Source: Boletus sp. NGJ (lineage: Eukaryota > Basidiomycota > Agaricomycetes > Boletales > Boletaceae). Taken from it: a DNA stretch of 64,000 nt. The DNA lies in contig JAGTXK010000119.1 of the NCBI GenBank assembly GCA_019096195.1, forward strand, positions 434,001 through 498,000, written 5' to 3'. Position 1 is the stretch's first letter, and the number at the start of each line of letters is the position of its first letter. The notes below the pieces were generated by a model. The model saw only the letters and a program-made list of their open reading frames with translations. It made no database searches and had not been told where the DNA came from. Shown here in pieces: positions 57,483 to 64,000 of the stretch. Made by a program: the position numbers and the translations under genes.

Positions 57483-59092
57483 ATGCTGGTCGTGTTGATC
57501 GGGTTCAGCATGACGTCTCTGCCTCGCACATTACCACCGGCGGGATTTCAGTACAACCTGCCATTGCGACCCAGATATGATCATCATTCAAAAGTCACAG
57601 GACCACCCGGGCCTCCATTCGGGTGCACGACGCCACCACCACCCCCCTCACAGCCTCCGTCATATCCGAAACTACCACCACCGCCCCCCGCTGTTCTTGT
57701 ACATCTGGAAGGCGTTTGCACTCGCGCATACCATGTCGAATCATGGCATCGTAAGCGGTGTTCCTTGCACTTGTCGGTCGTCGCCACATTTCGCTGACCG
57801 ACAGCTTCTCAAAGCACTGGGGGGGCGACGACGGCAGGATCCTCGAATCGATCGGACCTCTCGACTGGTCGTCTTATCAGCCCCGTCCCCGCTGGGCGCC
57901 CAACTTTCCCGACAGTGCCGAGACGTCGTTTACGCTATCGATCGGTTCTGAAGCGCTGTATCTTGTCTCGCGGGGCTCGTACCAGAATGGAAAAGTTCTG
58001 GTGAAACAGTCGGCGGAGCGTGGCGATGTCAAGGTGGACGTGCGTGTGGCGTATCACGACGAGCGGACGCTTGCACGTGCGACCGTCGCTCGGCTGCAGA
58101 AAGGCGGGAACAGAAATGGCGTTGGTATTTATGTACGTTTTTGGCTCTCTCGCGCGATCCCTCAAGTGAGCCATCTATCGATGTAGACGCCCTCTCCGGC
58201 ATGGGCAGATGCTCGCGATCGACTCTACTTTGAGGTCGTGTTCACATTCCCGGCTGCTACGTCTGAGAGTTCCCCGCTTCGCATCAAGGAATTTACGACA
58301 CAGACGAGCAACTTTGCGCACGAGATCGGAGATCTGTGGCAATCGATATTGTTTGAGAACATGGAGCTCGAGTCGTCCAATGCACCCATCCACGCCAACG
58401 TGAGTACATCGCACGCTATCGCTTTCTGTAGCGCTCATCATCTGTTCCGACTAGTCCATCACACTGACGAGAGGGTCGTTGATCTCGAGCAACGGCCCCA
58501 TCAATGGTCATTTCAACACGTCTGACGCCTTGACTCTGCGCACTTCCAACGCGCACATTCAAGCGACTGCGTCCCTCTTCAGCGCGGGTGTAGCCGCCAC
58601 CAAAATGGAGATGCGAACGAGTAACAGGTTAGTCCAAGACCGCCGTGTTTCGGCACGCCACGATTGACGTCGGTCATGCACAGCCAGATCACCTCGTCAG
58701 TATCGCTGACCACCGAGTCTGGTTCGGGAGGGAATTTCGTCGTGAAAGCGCGCTCTAGCAACGGCCCGATCAAGCTCCAGTACGACGACGCCCCGTTGAG
58801 GACACATCTCGTCTCGGACGCGCGGAGCTCGAATGGCCCGGCGTCGGTCGTGATGCATCCTGCGTTTGAAGGGGCGTTCGAGGTGTCGACTTCAAATGGC
58901 CATCCCGTCGTTCGGGACACGCATCCGGCGGATCCCACGCGGGCAGGTCGGCGCCGTGTTGTGGACCAGACGACGTCCCGGAATACGATTTCGGGGACGG
59001 CGTATTGGGTGGGGAATGGAGGTGCGAGGAGAGGCGTTGAGAGTGTTTGTACGGTGCATACTAGCAATGCGCGGGTGTCGCTGGATCTGTGA
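57483..59092 (+). CDS. DUF7330-like agaricomycete protein
   Basis: The first exon encodes a proline-rich head (MTSLPRTLPPAGFQYNLPL and a PPPPPSQPP segment); the start may be at 57483 or at the in-frame ATG 57510. The next exon, after an intron near 57760, gives HWGGDDGRILESIGPLDW and TSFTLSIGSEALYLVSRG. Then come RDRLYFEVVFTFPAA and a beta-rich region built from repeating short strands: LISSNGPINGHFNTSDALTL, RTSNAHIQATASL, ARSSNGPIKLQYDD and DARSSNGPASVVMHP. This SSNGP / TSNG repetition matches the DUF7330 beta-solenoid-like proteins of basidiomycetes. Their function is unknown and they are cytosolic by appearance (no signal peptide). The stop is at 59090-59092. Four or more exons join without frame breaks. 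The family name is from memory of the motif, the fold from repetition. Confidence 0.62.
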
Positions 59093-59645
59093 TTCTGCGA
59101 GGACGAGAGTGTAACACTGTACGAATTTAGTACGTCACGACCATGTTACAAAGGAAAAAAAGATCTGCGTTACACAAGGGTATCGCGTGTACAAGTACCA
59201 GCAATCGAGGTCGACGATCAGGCGCATAGCTTTGCAATTGCCTGGGGCACGCTTGACTACGGATTCGCCCAACGCGCAAAGACGCGGTGTCCACGTTCGT
59301 CTCGGGGCCCGCAACGACGCAGCCTGGTGTTGGGGGCACTGCAGGTCCGAGGATTAGCAGTCTTGGGTATGTATAAATAACACCTCTTCGTAAAAGAGCA
59401 AGTTCTGCAGATGGATGAACCAACGAGTTCCAATTGTTCGACCGACAACTTGTCGTTCGCTGTTACTGACAGTTTGACCGGCAGATCAGGCGAATGTCGG
59501 TCGTCGAGGACGGCCAGTCACTGCGAGTCCAAACGAACGCAGACCGCAGTGCGAATTACATAACACTTGCTGTATGCGACCTCGTTCCGGGGTATAAGTA
59601 GAGGGGCTTCCTCAGAGCCCACGTTGAAGTTCCTGCCCCATTACA
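59093..59645. other. Intergenic region with ZNFX1-like promoter
   Basis: About 550 bases. It contains the TATA box listed below; nothing else is recognised. Confidence 0.6.
59593..59598 (+). promoter_or_regulatory. TATA box of the ZNFX1-like gene
   Basis: TATAAG in the context GGGGTATAAGTAGAG lies 53 bases upstream of the ATG at 59646. Confidence 0.5.
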
Positions 59646-62600
59646 ATGTCTCGTCCTTTGTGTCATTTCTTTAACACACCCGCTGGTTGCTACCGAGGCA
59701 ACCAGTGTAAATTTGCACATTCACCTGCTAGTACTAATAATCAAACCTCTGAGAGTGCTCGTCCACTTTCACCCTCAACCCGTGATAGCTCCCGCTCCCG
59801 TTCGCCACAAAACGCCTCTCGCCCAGGTGGCGCTGGGAAACCCCCTCAGCCTGGCGTCTGCAAGTACTACTGGGAAAAAGGCAGATGCAACAGGGAATTC
59901 GGCTGTCGCTACAAGCATGTCCAGCAGACGGACAACGCCAACCCACCCCGCGCGCCCACCCCGACAAACGTGGCGCAACCCACCGTCTTGCAACGTGTCG
60001 CTCCATTTCTGACCGAACAGGGTTTGTCGAAAATGAGTGGCAGCGGCACGGACGGGTTTTTCTCTCAAGATTCAGTTCCCCTCTCCCCCTCCGAAGCTCA
60101 CAACACCTTGAAAAAATATCTTTCCGATTTCTTTCGATTTAAAATCACTTTTGAAATCTATGCTTTCTTGAAACCGCTCAATAGTGCTAGTGCTTCTAAC
60201 GCGTCTTGGGTACGACGTGCGATCGTTTGTTTGTCGCGACGAATGTTGCTGAAATTATTGTTTTCTAGACTCAAGAAGAAGGCCAGGTAAGTCGTGGATG
60301 GCGGCGATGATCACGGATGGATGACGTTAATTGTGCATCCACGAGCAGCTTCTGTTACACACTATGGCTTCTGTGCGTGATGATTCGAACGCTCCCATAA
60401 ATCTCGCCTAAAGTCACCCTTGCAGCAAAACGGTCTACGCCGTATGGTCGATATTATACGTTGGCCACAAGTGTCTGCCAACGCCGGCACCAGTCGTGAC
60501 GTCCTCTCCTTCCAGCGAGGAACACTTCTCATATTACGAGTCAGTAACACTCCTTGTTCTCGTGGTCGTTGTCCGCTCACTTCTCGTAGTACCTATCGTC
60601 CGACTTTGTTATCAAGAGCACGCTCGCGACCCGAGTAAAGTATGTCATTCTGAATGGTATTGTTTGCCTGCTGCTGATTAGGGGTTGATGCAGTACTCTC
60701 TTTACCGAGGTACTGCAAAACATCAACGAGCTCGCGGATACGATCGAAAAAAGCATGGCTGTCATCATGGCCAATCAATCTTTCAAAGATCCCGGCTCGG
60801 CAACGAACCCTCAGTTGGGCCCCCAAGTATTCGCGTCTATAGCTGGTGTCTTGGACGAGTACGCTAGACCTCTTGTTTCATTGCGAGATCCGTCTTTTAT
60901 ATTTACGTTTTATAGGTGCCTGGTTCGTTTCAAGAACGCCGTGGCGATGTATCCGCGCCTCGTTTCTCTGGTCACAAATCTTGCCCGCTGGTTCGACCAG
61001 TGGACCACAGGGATTTCTTCGTCCCCACCGACATTCGATAACCCCTTCCAAGGCATCGAAGGGCCGGTCCGTGATCTCCTTGTAAACACACTGAGGGAAA
61101 AAGTAAAACGTCTGGAATCGATCGTTAATCGCGAACTCGGAAAGGAAACTCGCTCGAGTTCTCGCAGGAATGCACCCGGTGCTTCAAACGCTTCCTCAAA
61201 CGAGGGTCTCGTCGCTGCGTTGCATAGCAGCTACGATCCCCCCGGAGACCTACGTTTGGATGGACCGCGTCACGACAATGATTCTGTGGACATATACGAC
61301 ATTCGTATCGCCCCAACGCATGAAGAATTGATGTGCCGAGTTAAGCCGTTTCTGCCAGCCAGCTTGTTCCCTGCACCACACCCTGCTCCAGCGGACTCTA
61401 TGCAACGCCTGTTGGACGTCCAATTTCGTCTGTTGAGAGAAGAGCTCACGTAAGTGCCTCACTCATCATTGTGCGTGCGCCGTACCCATCGTCTGATTGC
61501 AGGGCACCCTTGCGGAGGGCGGCACAGTTTGTTCAAGACGATCTGATCGATTTAGATCGGCAGAAAACGAGGCTGGGCGAGATTCTTTTGAAGGGAGGAG
61601 GAAGATACTATGGTGTGGCCGATCGCCACGATTCTCTAATGTTCAATGTCTACACCCAGGTCGCATTCACGGCGTTGGTTCCCGACCGCCGGGGAATATC
61701 TACGAGCCTGACTGTCACGGCGCCTCCGGGAAAAGCTCGTTCTGCACAGAGCGGAGCTCGAGCTGCATATTGGATGGGAGTGAGTGGCAAGAGACTCATG
61801 CAAGGCGGGCTCGTCGCTCTCGTGTGGCAGAAAAACACGGGCATATCAGTCCATCTTGGCACCATTGTTAGTCCGATCAAGGATCTGACCGAACATGTCA
61901 GAAGCGACAGGGATCGCGTCATGATTCGAGTCGTCTTTTTTGACAGCGACGTCGATTTGCGCATTCTTTCCGAGCTGAGGAGCGGACGTTCGTCATCCGA
62001 TGACATCAAGGTACTCGTCGAATCGCCAGTCATGTTCGAAGCTATCCGTCCATTCCTCGAAGCGCTCAAAACGGAGCCAGAGATCGTACCTTTCTCCCGT
62101 TATCTCGTCTTTCATCCATCCAATTACCTGAGGACCTGCACGATCGACCCTCCAAAGTACGCGCGTCTCCCGGGGTTCAACTTTCAGTTGTCGTCCTTGT
62201 TTAGTGAAGCAGCCGAGGTGGATGATCTGCGGATGAATGTGTCTGATAAGAGTTCGGTCGACCGTGCCCGCGCAGAGCTGCGTCGGGCGAGTCGTCTCGA
62301 CCCCAGTCAGGCCGATTCTGTCATCGCAGCACTGACAAGAGAACTCGTGTTGATTCAGGGGTGAGTCACGTGTCTCATCTAGTATCAGGTTCAGTCGTTA
62401 ACGTCGCGCTCAGACCGCCTGGCACCGGAAAGGTCACGTTTTTCGATCACCAACAAAACTCGCTGAAACTGATGACACGTTTGATTTTCAGAGTTACACG
62501 GGTGTGGAGCTGTTGCGTGTACTCGTTGCGAATGGCATTGGCCCCCATCCTCATGATCGCGTTCACCAACCATGCTCTGGATCACATGTTGTGCTCTGTC

Positions 62601-64000
62601 CTTGACGCGGGTATCACGACTAACATCGTTCGGTTGGGTTCTCGTTCAGCCGACGAACGTATTTCCCAGTACTCGATCGAAACAAAGGAGATGGTCGCCG
62701 GCCAATCTCGTCTTGACCGTGAATACAGCTCCAAGTTCCGCGAGCTCAAGTCTGTAGAAACGGAGATATCTCAATTGATGAACCGCATATACAAGATCGA
62801 CCTCGAGTCGGATTCGTCAGAAATCATAAAGTATCTCTCGGTTTCGTACCCAGAGCACCATGTTTCGATCATGTCTGAACCACCTGCGTGGATCAACGTC
62901 GCCAAAAAGCTTTCTCACGACGATTCCGAGTTTGGGGAAGAGTGGCAAGTACAGGGTCGCAAAGGCCGGGTTGTCGTGCAAGATACTTCATTCTATGCGT
63001 TTTGGAAGCGTTTTGGTGATCTGGAGTTTCTGGACACGGTCGCCAATCCGCCTGTTCCCAATGTCCCACAGACTAGTAATTCACCGGCCGAACCCGGCCC
63101 TTCCTCTCGTTCCAACCCTTATGAGGTCTTGCGGAACGAGACCACGGCGGATACAGACGCATCGGAAGGAGACGAGCAAGATGAGTCGGACGAGGGTGAC
63201 ATTGAAGTTCAACCCGAGAAACGTTGGATGACTGCCAAGTTTTCCGATCCTCCGGATGCGAGTGTTGACTCGGAGGCAGACAAGACGCCTACTTCGCTAC
63301 CTGCGCCATCTGCCCCGGCTCCACCTGTCGCGGCGGAGACGAAGGACCCTCACCCCACCTATGTCAACGATCCAGTGGAATTTTTCTTGGCCCTCGGAGA
63401 AAATGTTATTCCAAAGGCGCCTTGTAGCAAACGCGAATTGGATGTCCTTTTAAATCACGACGACGTCTGGAACATGAGTCCACAGGAACGGAAAATACTC
63501 CACACATACTGGATTGAACAGGCACGGACGGAAATGCAGCAAAATCAACTGGATGAGTTCAAACGACTGAAAAAGGTGCACGCAGAAAAAGTTCAAGAGT
63601 ACAACGAAATCAAAGAACAAGTGAGTTACACGAAGCCTCGTGCAGTCTGTTTATCTGAATTCAGTATACAGGTCCGACGTGATTTGTTGAAGAACGTCGA
63701 GATTATTGGATGCACTACAACAGGTACTCGAGCGTCGATACGTGGGTTTTCAGCTTCTGATGCCGTCCTCTCTATACAGGTGCCGCGAAACTTGGATCTC
63801 TTCTCAAGGTCCGTGTCCATGCGAACCCCTTTGTTGACGATGTTGATTCTCTGTAGTCACTGTCTCCCAAGGTACTGATGGTCGAGGAGGCCGGGCAGGT
63901 ACTCGAGGCCCACATATTGGGGAGCCTTGTACCCTCGGTAGAGCATTTAATCCTCATTGGCGACCCTCTTCAACTGCGCCCGACTTTGAATAACTTTGGT
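59646..64000 (+). CDS. ZNFX1/NFX1-type RNA helicase with two CCCH fingers (continues past right edge)
   Basis: The start ATG at 59646 gives MSRPLCHFFNTPAGCYRGNQ. Two CCCH zinc fingers are visible: CHFFNTPAGCYRGNQCKFAH (C-x8-C-x5-C-x3-H) and CKYYWEKGRCNREFGCRYKH (C-x7-C-x5-C-x3-H). A helical armadillo-like region follows (NGLRRMVDIIRWPQVSAN, NAVAMYPRLVSLVTNLARWF). The region before the motor includes GGRYYGVADRHDSLMFNVY and VALVWQKNTGISVHLGTIV. The SF1 helicase starts with ALTRELVLIQG, and after a 71-base intron PPGTGK, then LMIAFTNHALDHML (motif Ia), VEIIGCTTTGAAKL, VLMVEEAGQVLEAH (motif II) and LIGDPLQLRPTL (motif III). The remaining motifs and any NFX1-type fingers lie outside the window. 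ZNFX1 relatives act in small-RNA silencing and, in animals, in antiviral RNA sensing. A charged insert (about 63000-63350) sits between motifs Ia and II. Confidence 0.93.

Noticed and set aside
1-64000. tRNA, rRNA or CRISPR arrays.
   Set aside because: I found no tRNA-like A and B box pair, no rRNA signature and no regularly spaced repeats of CRISPR type.

Overview
The window looks like nuclear DNA of a filamentous basidiomycete, probably an agaricomycete. Genes are split by many 50-70 base GT-AG introns. The protein families (DUF6534 seven-helix membrane proteins, NACHT-WD40 receptors, agaricomycete-type HET domains, a GTPase of the IRG kind, a DUF7330-like protein) are those seen in Agaricomycetes. 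A Ceratobasidiaceae (Rhizoctonia-like) source is plausible, but I cannot prove it from sequence alone.

Layout: 0-16.6 kb is a conserved, gene-dense block. It holds the 5' part of a cytochrome P450 (minus), a TCF25/Rqc1 gene (plus), a very long URB1/Npa1 ribosome-biogenesis gene (minus), a 2.9 kb gene-poor gap and a DUF6534 membrane protein (minus). From 16.6 to 24.8 kb is gene-poor accessory DNA with short repeats, two hairpins and a decayed HET-domain gene. At 24.8-26.3 kb lies a phosphatidylserine-decarboxylase/PsiD-like enzyme with its own TATA box.

From 26.9 to 50.6 kb is an accessory island rich in NTPases of the type used in innate immunity and allorecognition. Two nearly identical IRG-like GTPase genes sit in a 2.85 kb direct repeat (26.9-29.75 and 39.1-41.9 kb). 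Between the copies are a P-loop NTPase gene, a duplicated piece of its 5' end, a truncated Helitron helicase and an orphan basic protein gene. To the right are a fragment resembling a PD-(D/E)xK nuclease, a second HET-family remnant and a NACHT-WD40 (NLR-like) gene with 14 WD repeats.

From 53.6 kb to the end the genome is ordinary again: a coiled-coil/GATA-like zinc-finger protein (minus), a DUF7330-like protein (plus) and the first 4.3 kb of a ZNFX1-like CCCH-finger helicase (plus) that runs off the right edge.

The best candidate for something undescribed is the duplicated IRG-like GTPase. Its N-terminus is an exact glycine/proline octad repeat, followed by a roughly 190-residue charged Ala/Glu/Lys/Arg helix and then the G domain. 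Differences between copies fall almost only in the helix. Three otherwise good genes show one-base frame changes at or near homopolymers, so some apparent breaks may be assembly errors.
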